Below, piece after piece: positions 21,223-29,048 of a DNA stretch of 39,865 nt. The notes beneath the pieces are model-generated. The model worked only from the letters and a program-made list of their open reading frames with translations, ran no database searches and was not told where the DNA came from. Source of the stretch: Clostridiaceae bacterium. Its GTDB lineage: Bacteria; Bacillota; Clostridia; Christensenellales; CAG-917. Both the position numbers and the translations under genes were made by a program. Position 1 is the stretch's first letter. Each line of letters opens with the position of its first letter. Location of the stretch: contig JAITPR010000052.1 in assembly GCA_031289315.1 (NCBI GenBank), positions 1 to 39,865 of the forward strand, written 5' to 3'.

Positions 21223-22842
21223 ATGTCAATTATAAGCGTTACGGATTTAACCTTTGCTTACGACGGCAGTTATGACGACGTTTTTAAAAATGTATCCTTT
21301 CGTTTCGACACGGATTGGCGGTTGGGATTTATAGGGCGCAACGGCAAGGGCAAAACCACTTTTTTGAACCTATTGCAGGGCAAATATAAATATTCCGGAA
21401 CCATCACGGCATCGGTTGAGTTTACGTATTTTCCGTTTCACACGGGGGATATGTCTAAGCTTACCGCAGACGTCGCCGAGGAAGCGGCGGGCGCCGGCTT
21501 CGAGCTGTGGCGCGTAAAACGCGAGCTTTCCTTGTTGGATACCGACGCGGACGACCTTCTTTACCGACCCTTCGACAGCTTGAGCAACGGTGAACGTACC
21601 AAAGTATTGCTTGCCGCGCTGTTCTTGCGTGAAAACAATTTTTTGCTCATAGACGAACCGACAAATCATCTCGATACGCGGGCTAGAGAGGTAGTGGGTA
21701 ACTATTTGAAGGGCAAAAAGGGATTTATACTGGTTTCACACGATAGGCGGCTATTGGATATTTGCACGGACCACATTATTTCCGTCAACAGGTCGGAAAT
21801 TGACGTTCAGCAAGGTAATTTTTCATCGTGGCTGCTAAATAAGGAAGCGCGCGACCTCTTTGAGCTTCGCGAAAATGAACGGCTTGAAAAGGATATAAAA
21901 CGCTTGCGGACGGCGGCGGGACGCGTCTCCGATTGGGCGGATAAGACGGAAAAGGCTAAGTTTGGAGAGGACGTTCCCGATAGGGGCTTCGTGGGACATA
22001 AGTCGGCAAAAATGCAGGCGCGCTCTAAGGCTATCGAGGGCAGGCTGTCGACGGAAGCCGAGGAAAAAACCAAACTCTTGAAAAACCTTGAACGGCAAGA
22101 CGAGTTGCCTATCCGCATAGTACGGTACCATTCCGAACGCCTTTTGGAGTTCCGCGACGTGTCCGTTTCGTACGACGGCAAAACCGTTTGTTCCGGCGTT
22201 ACGTTCACCTTAAACCGAGGCGACCGCGTGGCTCTTGTCGGCAAAAACGGTAGCGGTAAGTCAAGTATTTTGCGGCTTGTAATGGGTGAGGAGTTGACGC
22301 GTAGGGGAACGGTTAGTGCAGGTGGTGCGGATTTGACGCATACTGGGGCGGCTATGGTAGGAGCGGATTTGACGCGTACGGGAACAGTTAGTGTAGGAGC
22401 GGATTTGACGCGTATTGGGGCGGCTAGTGCAGGGGCGGGATTCATGCGTACGGGGACGGTTACCGTAGGAAGCGGTCTTAAAATCGCGTATGTGCCGCAG
22501 GATACCTCTTTTTTGGCGGGCAATCTCAAGGATTTCGCCCGCGACGGTGAGCTTGACGAAAGTCTGTTTAAGGCGGTTTTGCGCAAGCTTGACTTCGCGA
22601 AGGAGCAGTTCGATAAGGACATGGCGGACTTCAGCGAGGGACAAAAGAAAAAGGTTCTGCTGGCGGCTTCCTTAAGCCGCGACGCTCACCTCTACGTTTG
22701 GGACGAACCGTTAAATTACATCGACCTAATTTCCCGTGTGCAGCTTGAAGACCTGCTTGCGGAAAGACAGCCCTCAATGCTTTTTGTGGAGCATGACGCC
22801 GCTTTCACGGAAAAAATCGCCACAAAAATCGTTGAAATTTAA
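21223..22842 (+). CDS. ABC-F ribosomal protection protein, Lsa/CplR-like, with an internal tandem repeat
   Basis: The product has 539 residues and two ATP-binding domains without membrane segments, as in ABC-F proteins that act on the ribosome. Its start, 'LTFAYDGSYDDVFKNVSF' and 'DWRLGFIGRNGKGKTT', resembles the Lsa/CplR group that displaces lincosamides, streptogramins A and pleuromutilins; resistance is an inference. Domain 1 has its Walker A near 46, 'LSNGERTKV' and 'LLIDEPTNHLDTR'. The linker (about 200-300) is charged and helical. Domain 2 has 'LVGKNGSGKSS', 'YVPQD', 'FSEGQKKKV' and 'VWDEPLNYID'. Residues 369-416 hold four copies of a 12-residue unit ('ADLTRTGTVSVG' type) between Walker A and the Q-loop. 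These expand a segment normally present once (357-368, 'ELTRRGTVSAGG'). A Shine-Dalgarno site (AAAGGA) precedes the ATG. Confidence 0.85.
   Translation: MSIISVTDLTFAYDGSYDDVFKNVSFRFDTDWRLGFIGRNGKGKTTFLNLLQGKYKYSGTITASVEFTYFPFHTGDMSKLTADVAEEAAGAGFELWRVKRELSLLDTDADDLLYRPFDSLSNGERTKVLLAALFLRENNFLLIDEPTNHLDTRAREVVGNYLKGKKGFILVSHDRRLLDICTDHIISVNRSEIDVQQGNFSSWLLNKEARDLFELRENERLEKDIKRLRTAAGRVSDWADKTEKAKFGEDVPDRGFVGHKSAKMQARSKAIEGRLSTEAEEKTKLLKNLERQDELPIRIVRYHSERLLEFRDVSVSYDGKTVCSGVTFTLNRGDRVALVGKNGSGKSSILRLVMGEELTRRGTVSAGGADLTHTGAAMVGADLTRTGTVSVGADLTRIGAASAGAGFMRTGTVTVGSGLKIAYVPQDTSFLAGNLKDFARDGELDESLFKAVLRKLDFAKEQFDKDMADFSEGQKKKVLLAASLSRDAHLYVWDEPLNYIDLISRVQLEDLLAERQPSMLFVEHDAAFTEKIATKIVEI
22291..22470 (+). 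repeat. 36-bp in-frame tandem repeat inside the ABC-F gene
   Basis: Units start at 22327, 22363, 22399 and 22435, with a diverged unit before them at 22291. Each encodes 12 residues of the form (A/E)-x-L-T-x-x-G-x-x-x-x-G. The units differ at several bases, so the expansion is not recent in all steps. Confidence 0.9.
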
Positions 22843-22847
22843 GATAC

Positions 22848-23018
22848 GGGAGTGGACAATCAGCGGTGACAAAATATTTTCAGGCTATTTTTCAGGATAA
22901 AATTGTCTGAACACGCATGACGTAGTAATATTACGTAAGAGCATTTTAGAGTTGGGACAATCAGCGGCGACAAAATATTTCATTAAGTAGTAAGTCGTCA
23001 CAGAGGATTGTCCACACC
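22848..23018 (+). repeat. Element A, long variant or nested double copy
   Basis: GGGAGTGGACAATCAGCGGT and GACAAAATATTTTCAGGC start a copy. About 65 bp follow (GGATAAAATTGTCTGAAC, then an inner hairpin GACGTAGTAATATTACGT). A second start GTTGGGACAATCAGCGGC with GACAAAATATTT comes next, and then the common right half (AAGTCGTCAC, GAGGATTGTCCACACC). The extra block is also present, reversed, in the copy at 4754-4929. It separates the ABC-F gene from the YjbR gene. Confidence 0.8.
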
Positions 23019-23036
23019 ATATAATAGGAGATAGCT

Positions 23037-23402
23037 ATGAATTATCCTTGGTTGGAAGAATATTTCCTCTCAAAGCTAGGCGCGGAGAAAGAATTTAAGC
23101 CCGAATGGGACGCCTTTCGTTATATGATTTGCGGAAAGATGTTCGGCTTGCAAGGCACGGATAAAACGGGTAAGGGCATAATTACGCTTAAGCTTGAACC
23201 CGCAATGGGGCAGTGCTTGCGCGACCGCTATCCGACGGATATAACGTCCGGTTACTATATGAATAAGGAACATTGGAATTCCGTAGACCTAAACGGAGTC
23301 GTTCCCGACGAAATTCTAAAAGATATGATTGATAAGTCCTACAGGCTTATCTACGCCGCATTACCCAAAAAACTTCGGATTTACGGAGATAATACTGAAT
23401 GA
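23037..23402 (+). CDS. MmcQ/YjbR family protein
   Basis: The product has 121 residues and the length and pattern of the MmcQ/YjbR family, a CyaY-like fold with uncertain, possibly DNA-binding, function. Typical signs are the start 'LEEYFLSKLGAEKEFKPEWD', 'YMICGKMFGLQG', 'ITLKLEP' and 'YYMNKEHWNSVDLNG'. The start ATG at 23037 follows AGGAGA. It is a single-gene unit after an element A copy. No partner is evident. Confidence 0.85.
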   Translation: MNYPWLEEYFLSKLGAEKEFKPEWDAFRYMICGKMFGLQGTDKTGKGIITLKLEPAMGQCLRDRYPTDITSGYYMNKEHWNSVDLNGVVPDEILKDMIDKSYRLIYAALPKKLRIYGDNTE

Positions 23403-23864
23403 ATATAATAGATGTTTGACATTGAGCCAAAACATATGAAGTCGCGAACATAATGTCCGCAAAATTGTGGTGTCGTAGAGAAGTCGCAAAATTTATAATG
23501 TTGCCGCTCATTTTCATAGGTTCGTTACCGTAATTCATACGCCTATTATAAGCTAAGAAATTTCATAATAAGCGGTGTGGCGGCAATGGCAGCCTTGATA
23601 GCCAATTCAAGGGCTTCACGCGCAGTATTAAATTTGGGGAACCCAATTCGGGCACTTTCGCCGTTTGACAGCTTGTCAGAGAGAATGTAATATATAAAAG
23701 AAGTAACGGATTTGCAATGCAAATCAACAGTGCAAACGATTTTGTTTGCGGTGTTGCTTCTTTTTTTATATAATTTTTAAGGATGATACTTTCACAGGAA
23801 TATATCCTCATTCAAAACGGCAAAAAGAAAGCCACCGTTTTAAACGGTGGCTTTCTTTTTTGTG
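23403..23864. other. 462-bp region: coding-like remnant on the minus strand and a three-way hairpin
   Basis: No complete gene. On the minus strand, about 23555-23775 can be read as a peptide ending 'REALELAIKAAIAATPLIM' and a few more residues before TAA at 23554-23556; it looks protein-like, but I see no convincing start. The overlapping plus-strand stretch 23695-23775 folds into a junction. AAGAAG pairs with CTTCTT outside, GGATTTGC with GCAAATC, and GCAAAC with GTTTGC, followed by seven T. This could be a terminator or the 3' end of a small RNA. A direct repeat (GAAGTCGC with AATGTCCGC or AATGTTGCC) lies at 23438-23512. Confidence 0.4.
23822..23860 (-). terminator. Terminator of the tRNA-Leu/Cys/Gly unit
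   Basis: GAAAGCCACCGTTT (23827-23840) pairs with AAACGGTGGCTTTC (23842-23855). The minus strand then has a run of five T (23826-23822). The stem also ends in T on the plus strand. Confidence 0.8.
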
Positions 23865-23951
23865 GTGCCGGAGATCGGACTCGAACCGATACGGTCTTGC
23901 AACCGAGGGATTTTAAGTCCCTTGCGTCTGCCTATTCCGCCACTTCGGCAC
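23865..23951 (-). tRNA. tRNA-Leu (anticodon TAA)
   Basis: The minus strand folds as a class II tRNA with a long variable arm. The anticodon loop CTTAAAA, between GGGA and TCCC, gives anticodon TAA, which reads UUA. The T arm GGTTCGAGTCC is intact, and the acceptor GTGCCGA pairs with CCGGCAC imperfectly. No CCA is encoded directly after it. Confidence 0.93.
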
Positions 23952-23957
23952 AGTTTC

Positions 23958-23978
23958 CGGAGCCTTAAAAAGGCTCCG
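23958..23978. repeat. Spacer hairpin between tRNA-Leu and tRNA-Cys
   Basis: CGGAGCCTT pairs with AAGGCTCCG around AAA. There is no adjacent T run on the minus strand, so this is more likely a processing signal than a terminator. Confidence 0.4.
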
Positions 23979-23980
23979 AA

Positions 23981-24054
23981 TGGAGGCACCAACCGGAATC
24001 GGACCGGTGATAAAGGTTTTGCAGACCTCTGCCTTACCGCTTGGCTATGGTGCC
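23981..24054 (-). tRNA. tRNA-Cys (anticodon GCA)
   Basis: The acceptor GGCACCA pairs with TGGTGCC, and CCA is encoded. The anticodon loop CTGCAAA between GGT and ACC gives GCA. The D arm and the T arm GGTCCGATTCC are present. Confidence 0.95.
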
Positions 24055-24074
24055 GGGGTTGAGTTTAATTTTAG

Positions 24075-24105
24075 AAAAGGCGCACCTTATTTAAGTGCGC
24101 CTTTT
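24075..24105. terminator. Two-way terminator between tRNA-Cys and tRNA-Gly
   Basis: AAAAGGCGCAC (24075-24085) pairs with GTGCGCCTTTT (24095-24105). Placed between two tRNAs of one unit, it may attenuate read-through from tRNA-Gly. Confidence 0.65.
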
Positions 24106-24111
24106 AAAAAG

Positions 24112-24186
24112 TGGAGCGGGAGACGGGATTCGGACCCGCGACATTCGCCTTGGCAAGGCGACGCTCTACCACTGAGCCACTCCCGC
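24112..24186 (-). tRNA. tRNA-Gly (anticodon GCC)
   Basis: The acceptor GCGGGAG pairs with CTCCCGC, and CCA is encoded. The anticodon loop TTGCCAA between CGCC and GGCG gives GCC. It is the first gene of this minus-strand tRNA unit. Confidence 0.95.
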
Positions 24187-24700
24187 GCTTAATCATGGTT
24201 GATTTGCCCGATATTTTCGCGCCCTTATAATATATCAAACACTTGAAAAAAATGCAACAGTTTTTTTAGGATTTCCCAAAACTTTTTTATTTTTTTAAGT
24301 TGCAAAAGGAAGTGCCGCATAAAAAAACTCCATCCTTAGGGAAACGTGTATAAAGTCGTAAAACAACAATATGCACGGGGCGGCTTCACCTAAGAACGAA
24401 GTAATACAATAATACCACAATGTCATGAAAATGTAAACACTTTTTGGGGCGGTAGCGGACTAAACGGAAAATATTTTTATAGCGGGGGTGGGTTAGACGG
24501 AAAAAACTGCGGATTAAACGGAAAATATTTTTCTAGAGCGGAGGCGGATTATAAGTCGCCAAATTTTATTCTGCGACTTACACGGGTTATTGTTTACAAG
24601 AATTTTAATTTAGATTATAATATTCACATACTGATATAATGGGAAAGAGTATTAGAAATTATATTATCCGGTGTGTGCCGGGCTACGGAGAAATGAAGAT
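24187..24700. other. 514-bp spacer with a degenerate duplication and a promoter
   Basis: No gene is seen. AGCGGACTAAACGGAAAATA with TTTTTATAGCGG (about 24454-24487) recurs as TGCGGATTAAACGGAAAATA with TTTTTCTAGAGCGG (about 24508-24541). A third trace (GGGTTAGACGGAAAA) lies between them. The right part carries the promoter for the SIS-domain gene. Confidence 0.55.
24593..24621 (+). promoter_or_regulatory. Promoter of the SIS-domain gene
   Basis: TTTACA (24593-24598) and TATAAT (24616-24621) are separated by 17 bp. The start would lie near 24628, about 70 nt before the chosen ATG. Confidence 0.7.
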
Positions 24701-25720
24701 ATGTCGATAATGTCGGATGAATTAAGGCAGACGCCGCAGATATACAAGCGGCTTAGGGAAACGGCGCAAAGCGTGGCGGTCGATATTGCGGCTGCTGTTG
24801 CGGCGCGCGGCGTAAACGTGATTATAACCGCGGCGCGCGGCACCAGCAACAACGCGGCGGTGTTTTTTAAGCAATACAACGAGTATTTGGGCGGGTTGCC
24901 GGTGTCGCACACCGCACCGTACCTCTCGACCTATTACGGCACCGCGTCCGATTTGTCGCGGGCGCTTTACGTCGTGGTGTCCCAAAGCGGGCAAAGTCCC
25001 GACACGGTAACCATGTTGAGAAACGCCAAACGAAACGGCGCGCTTACGGTTGCGGTTACCAACGCGGAGGATAGCCCGATTGCGAAGGAAGCCGATTTTT
25101 TATTGGCGCTTTTGGCGGGTGAGGAAAAAGCGGTTGCGGCGACAAAGACCTTCACTGCGGAAATAGCCGCGCTTGCCATACTTGCGGAGGCGCTTAACCA
25201 TGCGGCGGGCACCGTAACGGAAGCGGTTGAAAAGAAAACGGTTACGGTGTTTGATACGGAGATAAAGCCGGACAAGGTGTTGCAAGCTTCGCAGTCGGCA
25301 ATAATTCTTACACGCGGATTAAACGAGGCCATAGCTAAGGAATTTGCGCTTAAAATAACGGAAACGACCTACAAATTCACTTTCGCGTCCTCCGTAAACG
25401 AATTTAAACACGGACCTCAAGCGTTGGTTGCGGAAGGGGTTCCGATAATTTTACTCGCTCCGGACGGTGAGTTTAAAGCCGATTTTATTTCGGCGGCGGA
25501 AACCTTTAAAAAGCGCGGCGCGCAGGTCATCGCTTTCACCGATATAAAGGAGGTCGCGGCACTTGCCGACTCCGTAGTAACAATGCCGGCTTGTCAAAGG
25601 ACGGAAGTGCCGTTCGTGTACGCTCCGGCAATTCAGCTTTATGCGGAAGCGCTTGCGGTGTCCTTAGGGCTTTCGCCCGATGCGCCGCGCAACTTAAACA
25701 AGGTAACGGTTACGTCTTAG
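24701..25720 (+). CDS. SIS-domain sugar-phosphate isomerase/deaminase-like protein (GlmS C-terminal type)
   Basis: The product has 339 residues and consists of two SIS domains like the isomerase half of glucosamine-6-phosphate synthase, without the glutamine amidotransferase half. SIS domain 1 has 'ITAARGTSNNAAVFFK' near 45, 'VVVSQSGQSPDT' near 99 and 'AEEKAVAATKTFTAE' in slightly different form near 142. Domain 2 has 'ILTRGLNEAIAKEFALKITETTYKFTF' as its core, which can be split at the Glu-rich helix, and 'NEFKHGPQALV' near 234. Such proteins act as fructosamine-6-phosphate deglycases or amino-sugar deaminases/isomerases (AgaS, FrlB types); the substrate cannot be told here. I chose the ATG at 24701, 10 nt after CGGAG; an out-of-frame ATG at 24693 is too close. 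No sugar transporter is adjacent. Confidence 0.85.
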   Translation: MSIMSDELRQTPQIYKRLRETAQSVAVDIAAAVAARGVNVIITAARGTSNNAAVFFKQYNEYLGGLPVSHTAPYLSTYYGTASDLSRALYVVVSQSGQSPDTVTMLRNAKRNGALTVAVTNAEDSPIAKEADFLLALLAGEEKAVAATKTFTAEIAALAILAEALNHAAGTVTEAVEKKTVTVFDTEIKPDKVLQASQSAIILTRGLNEAIAKEFALKITETTYKFTFASSVNEFKHGPQALVAEGVPIILLAPDGEFKADFISAAETFKKRGAQVIAFTDIKEVAALADSVVTMPACQRTEVPFVYAPAIQLYAEALAVSLGLSPDAPRNLNKVTVTS

Positions 25721-25722
25721 AG

Positions 25723-25752
25723 GGCAAGTCGTCGCCACGGATTTGTCCGCAT
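25723..25752 (+). repeat. Element A fragment (right half)
   Basis: GGCAAGTCGTCGCCACGG followed by ATTTGTCCGC matches the right half. It begins 3 bp after the stop of the SIS gene. Confidence 0.6.
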
Positions 25753-25815
25753 GCTCTTAAGGTAGTAGTTTCGATATTTACGGGGGAAAAGCGGCGTGTG
25801 CCGCCAGGAGGAAGA

Positions 25816-27507
25816 ATGAGCGGTTTTACTATTGCAAATAAATTATTGATGTTTTTGGCGGGTTTGGGAATTTTCCTTTACGCGATGAAGGTGCTGTCCA
25901 ACAGCTTGGAAGCGCTTGCCGGAAGAAACCTCAAAAACATGTTACAACGTATGACGAAAAACAAGGTTGCGGGCGTCGGCGTCGGTATGGGAGTAACTGT
26001 GTTGATTCAAAGCTCCTCCGCAACGACGGTTATGGTAATCGGCTTTGTCAACGTTGGTATGTTGACGCTTACGCAGGCCGCTACGGTCATCTACGGAGCC
26101 AACATCGGCACCACAATAACCGCGCAGTTGGTGGCGCTGGGGCTGTTGGGCGGAGATACCTTAAATATATCCATGCTAATGGCGGCGTTTGTGGGAATTG
26201 CCTCTTTAATAACTTTATTTACCGAAAAAGAAAATATAAAGCGCGTCGCCGGGATTTTAACCGGTGTAGGAATGATTTTCGTAGGGCTTGCGTGGATGTC
26301 GGACGCCATGAGCGCGTTCGCACAGAGTAGCTCTCTCATAGGCTTTTTAAGCTCGCCCGTACTCAAAAACGGAGTGCTTTTGGTGCTTGTCGGTATGGCG
26401 ATTACGGCGGTAATTCAAAGCTCGTCAGCGTTCACAGGCATACTGATAGCCATGATAGCCGCAGGACTTCTTGACATACATCAGTGCATCTACCTGATGT
26501 TCGGCAGCAACATAGGTACGTGCGTTACCGCCGTGCTGGCGTGCTTAGGCAGCGGTACCAACGCAAAGCGCGCCGCGCTTATCCACCTTATTTTCAACGT
26601 TTCGGGTACGGTCATATTCATGCTGATAGGCATAGGCGTTAAGTACGGTAGCCTGATGGAACTGATGTTCCCGGGGGTTGCGGCAACGCAACTTGCCATG
26701 ATGCACACGATATTCAACGTGACTACGGTTCTGTTAGTTTTGCCCTTTACAAAGCTGCTGGTAAGGTTCACCGAACGCCTCATTCCGGAGAAAAAGACCG
26801 TCGACGAAAACGCGCCGCATATGATTTATCTAGAGCCGCACTTGCTGACTACGCCGCCCGCGGCAATCGGACAGCTTAAAAAAGAGGTCGCGGAAATGGC
26901 GGCGCTGGCGGTTTTCAACTTCAATAAGACAATCGACGACGTGATTGCCGGTAAGCCCGATAATAAAAGTCAAATCATGCAAAACGAAGCACAGCTTAAC
27001 TTTCTAAACAGGGAAATACCGAAATTTCTAGTTAAGCTTACCATGCTTCAACTGGAGGAACACGACGCGGTTTACGTTTCCACGGTCTACCACACTGTGT
27101 CGGATATAGAGCGCATAGGCGACTATTCCAAAAACTTGTTGGAATATGCGGAAACTATGGCGCAAGACTCCTTGACCTTTTCGGAAGAAGCCCGAGATGA
27201 AATGGTGGAATTGAAAGCCAAAATCAACAGCGTTTACGCGGAAGTGGTAAATATCGTGGAGGATTCGGATATTTCCCGCATAGAAACGGCGTACGTGTAT
27301 GAGCAGGACGTCGACGACATCAAGAGCAAAATGATAAAAAATCACATCAAACGCTTGGAGGACGGGAGCTGTTCCGCCGAAACCGGTGCGCTGTATTATG
27401 CGATAGCAAGCGATTGTGAACGTATTTCCGACCACCTTATCAACGTGGCGAACAGCGTCCGCTCATACGCCAAGCTTCCGCGCAAAAAGGTTGCCAAAGA
27501 AAGCTAA
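25816..27507 (+). CDS. Na+/phosphate cotransporter family protein with PhoU-like domain
   Basis: The product has 563 residues. The first 320 form a membrane domain of about eight helices with the inverted-repeat signature of the NptA/PNaS family: 'VLIQSSSATTV' near 65 and 'AVIQSSSAFTG' near 201, each followed by a Gly/Asn-rich 'GANIGTT' or 'GSNIGTC' motif. The C-terminal 190 residues are a helical PhoU-like domain ('VSDIERIGDYSKNLLEYAE', 'ASDCERISDHLINVANSV'). The family imports phosphate with sodium; in some bacteria it is linked to c-di-AMP or phosphate control, and that is not shown here. The ATG at 25816 follows AGGAGG at good spacing. The small membrane gene begins 14 nt after its stop. 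Confidence 0.92.
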   Translation: MSGFTIANKLLMFLAGLGIFLYAMKVLSNSLEALAGRNLKNMLQRMTKNKVAGVGVGMGVTVLIQSSSATTVMVIGFVNVGMLTLTQAATVIYGANIGTTITAQLVALGLLGGDTLNISMLMAAFVGIASLITLFTEKENIKRVAGILTGVGMIFVGLAWMSDAMSAFAQSSSLIGFLSSPVLKNGVLLVLVGMAITAVIQSSSAFTGILIAMIAAGLLDIHQCIYLMFGSNIGTCVTAVLACLGSGTNAKRAALIHLIFNVSGTVIFMLIGIGVKYGSLMELMFPGVAATQLAMMHTIFNVTTVLLVLPFTKLLVRFTERLIPEKKTVDENAPHMIYLEPHLLTTPPAAIGQLKKEVAEMAALAVFNFNKTIDDVIAGKPDNKSQIMQNEAQLNFLNREIPKFLVKLTMLQLEEHDAVYVSTVYHTVSDIERIGDYSKNLLEYAETMAQDSLTFSEEARDEMVELKAKINSVYAEVVNIVEDSDISRIETAYVYEQDVDDIKSKMIKNHIKRLEDGSCSAETGALYYAIASDCERISDHLINVANSVRSYAKLPRKKVAKES

Positions 27508-27521
27508 AAATCCGCAAATTT

Positions 27522-27884
27522 ATGAATAACGAAAAAAAACGCAACGATGATATTTCCGCATGGATTTTACCCGCCGAAAATGAGGGTGTCGTAAGCGTTG
27601 AAAAAATACGTGCCGACGAACGCGACCTTTCGGAGCGGGAAAATTCCGAAAGCGAAAACAAAGCCGCAATAAAAGGCAATTTCACGGACGGCGCGGCATC
27701 CAAAAACGAAGCCGGTGTCGTGGGCGGCGCGTTATTCGAAAGCAACGCGGACTCCGAAAACGGCGGCAAACGCATATCTCCGCGCGCCGTCTACTGGGTG
27801 CGTTTAGGGCTGTTCCTTGCGGTTGCCGGCGCGTCCGCGCTTATCATATGGTTGGTGCATTTGTTATTCAACGCGATTATGTAA
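27522..27884 (+). CDS. Small protein with a C-terminal membrane anchor, function unknown
   Basis: The product has 120 residues. Residues 1-80 are hydrophilic, charged and low in complexity (many Glu, Asn, Ser), probably disordered. Residues 88-118 ('VYWVRLGLFLAVAGASALII' and onward) form one membrane helix at the C-terminus, so it would be a tail-anchored or type II small membrane protein. It starts 14 nt after the cotransporter gene and is probably translated from the same mRNA; no clear Shine-Dalgarno site precedes it. A regulatory role for the transporter is only a guess. Confidence 0.6.
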   Translation: MNNEKKRNDDISAWILPAENEGVVSVEKIRADERDLSERENSESENKAAIKGNFTDGAASKNEAGVVGGALFESNADSENGGKRISPRAVYWVRLGLFLAVAGASALIIWLVHLLFNAIM

Positions 27885-27910
27885 GCCGCTTTACTTGTCG
27901 ATAAAATTCA

Positions 27911-27981
27911 GGGTGTGAACTTTCCGCTGTGACAAAAGATTTTCTTGGCAGGCAAGTCGTCGTCACGGATTGCTCGCACAC
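27911..27981 (+). repeat. Element A, complete copy
   Basis: GGGTGTGAACTTTCCGCTGT, GACAAAAGATTTTCTTGGCA, GGCAAGTCGTCGTCACGG and ATTGCTCGCACAC follow the consensus. It ends 17 bp before the rdgB start codon. Confidence 0.85.
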
Positions 27982-27998
27982 AAATTATGGATTGATTT

Positions 27999-28592
27999 AT
28001 GAATGTTTTGCATGATAAGCTTGTGATTGCAAGCAACAACAAACACAAACTGCGTGAGATAAGAGAAATTTTGGGTACGCGGTTTCCGCATATATTTTCT
28101 CTTGCCGAAATCGGTATCGACGTTGAGATCGCGGAGACGGGCGCGACTTTTTTGGAGAACGCGCGCATAAAGGCGAAAACGATTGTCGGTATGACCGGGT
28201 TGCCCGCATTGGCGGACGATAGCGGTTTGGAGGTGTGCGCGTTGAACGGCGCTCCCGGCGTTTATTCCGCGCGCTACGCCGGTGAGCCTTGCGACCACGA
28301 TAAAAACAACGAAAAGCTGTTAAAGGCGCTAGAGGGCGTGAACGACCGCCGCGCAGCTTTCGTGTCCGTTATCATGGTCTGTTTCCCAGACGGCTCCGAG
28401 GTCTACACCGAAGCGCGCGCTGAAGGCGAAATTCTCACCGCGCCTCGCGGAACGGGCGGATTCGGCTATGACCCCGTATTCCTTAGCAAGGATTTGGATA
28501 TCACCTTCGCCGAAGCTACCTCCGCACAAAAAAATTCCGTCGGACACCGCGGTCGCGCCGTCAATAACCTCTTGAAGCTGTTGGAAATATAG
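27999..28592 (+). CDS. rdgB: RdgB/HAM1 family non-canonical purine NTP pyrophosphatase
   Basis: The product has 197 residues and removes deaminated purine nucleotides such as ITP, dITP and XTP from the precursor pool. The family pattern is complete: 'LVIASNNKHKLREI' near 8 (nucleotide-binding 'S-x-N-x-x-K'), 'ETGATFLENARIKA' near 46, 'ALADDSGLEVCALNGAPGVY' as the catalytic Asp region near 70, 'GTGGFGYDPVF' near 148 and 'SVGHRGRAV' near 178. The length is typical. The ATG at 27999 has only a weak ribosome binding site, and an element A copy sits just upstream. Confidence 0.95.
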   Translation: MNVLHDKLVIASNNKHKLREIREILGTRFPHIFSLAEIGIDVEIAETGATFLENARIKAKTIVGMTGLPALADDSGLEVCALNGAPGVYSARYAGEPCDHDKNNEKLLKALEGVNDRRAAFVSVIMVCFPDGSEVYTEARAEGEILTAPRGTGGFGYDPVFLSKDLDITFAEATSAQKNSVGHRGRAVNNLLKLLEI

Positions 28593-28686
28593 TAGATTTT
28601 CTTTCTTGCATGCGCAAGAAAAAACGCACTAGTTCCTTTGGAGTACCCAAAAGGAACCGAAAAGCCGCAAGCTTGAAGTTTGAGCC

Positions 28687-28851
28687 CTTGTTCTTTTGCC
28701 GCGTAGCAAAAGAACCCAAAACACGCAAGCTTGAAGATTGACACTGATTACTTGAAAAACGCGGTTGACACAGGATAAATCCTTAATGTCAACCGCGTTT
28801 TTAAATTTAATAGTGTTAATTTTCAGTCTTACCGTCCTTTGTTACTTTGAG
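28687..28851 (+). repeat. Dispersed element B, copy 4 (forward orientation)
   Basis: CTTGTTCTTTTGCC with GGCAAAAGAAC-type pairing is followed by CACGCAAGCTTGAAGATTGA, CACTGATTACTTG, the central hairpin (28755-28802, AAAAACGCGGTTGACA core) and AAATTTAATAGTGTTAAT. The tail CAGTCTTACCGTCCTTTG and TTACTTTGAG ends the copy. This gives the fullest view of the right end. Confidence 0.85.
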
Positions 28852-28907
28852 CGGTGGATAGTTAGAGAACTTGTTCACTTCGTCCAACAGAATATAATGC
28901 AAATGAC

Positions 28908-28977
28908 GTGTACGACAATAGAAAACATCGAAAATATTTCTTTGCATAGCAAGTCGTCACTGCGGATTGTCCACACC
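28908..28977 (+). repeat. Element A, degenerate left arm
   Basis: The right half (AGCAAGTCGTCACTGCGG, then ATTGTCCACACC) is well kept. The left half (GTGTACGACAATAGAAAACA) has diverged. Confidence 0.7.
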
Positions 28978-29048
28978 TCCATTTTAATAGCGGTTGGCTT
29001 TGACGGGTGGTATATAAGTATATTGATACGGCAACAGACACCGACGTC

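Larger units (their letters stand above)
28593..29048. other. 456-bp region: small hairpins, element B copy 4, element A copy
   Basis: No gene is seen. A palindrome TTTCTTGCATGCGCAAGAAA (about 28603-28622) and a hairpin GGTTCC-type (AGTTCCTTT with AAAGGAACC, about 28631-28660) precede element B copy 4 (28687-28851). A degenerate element A (28908-28977) follows. The region lies between two converging genes, rdgB and rubrerythrin. Confidence 0.6.

Noticed and set aside
21807..22622. A 271-residue minus-strand frame inside the ABC-F gene
   Set aside because: It mirrors the ABC-F repeat and has Ser/Arg-rich composition typical of an antisense shadow.
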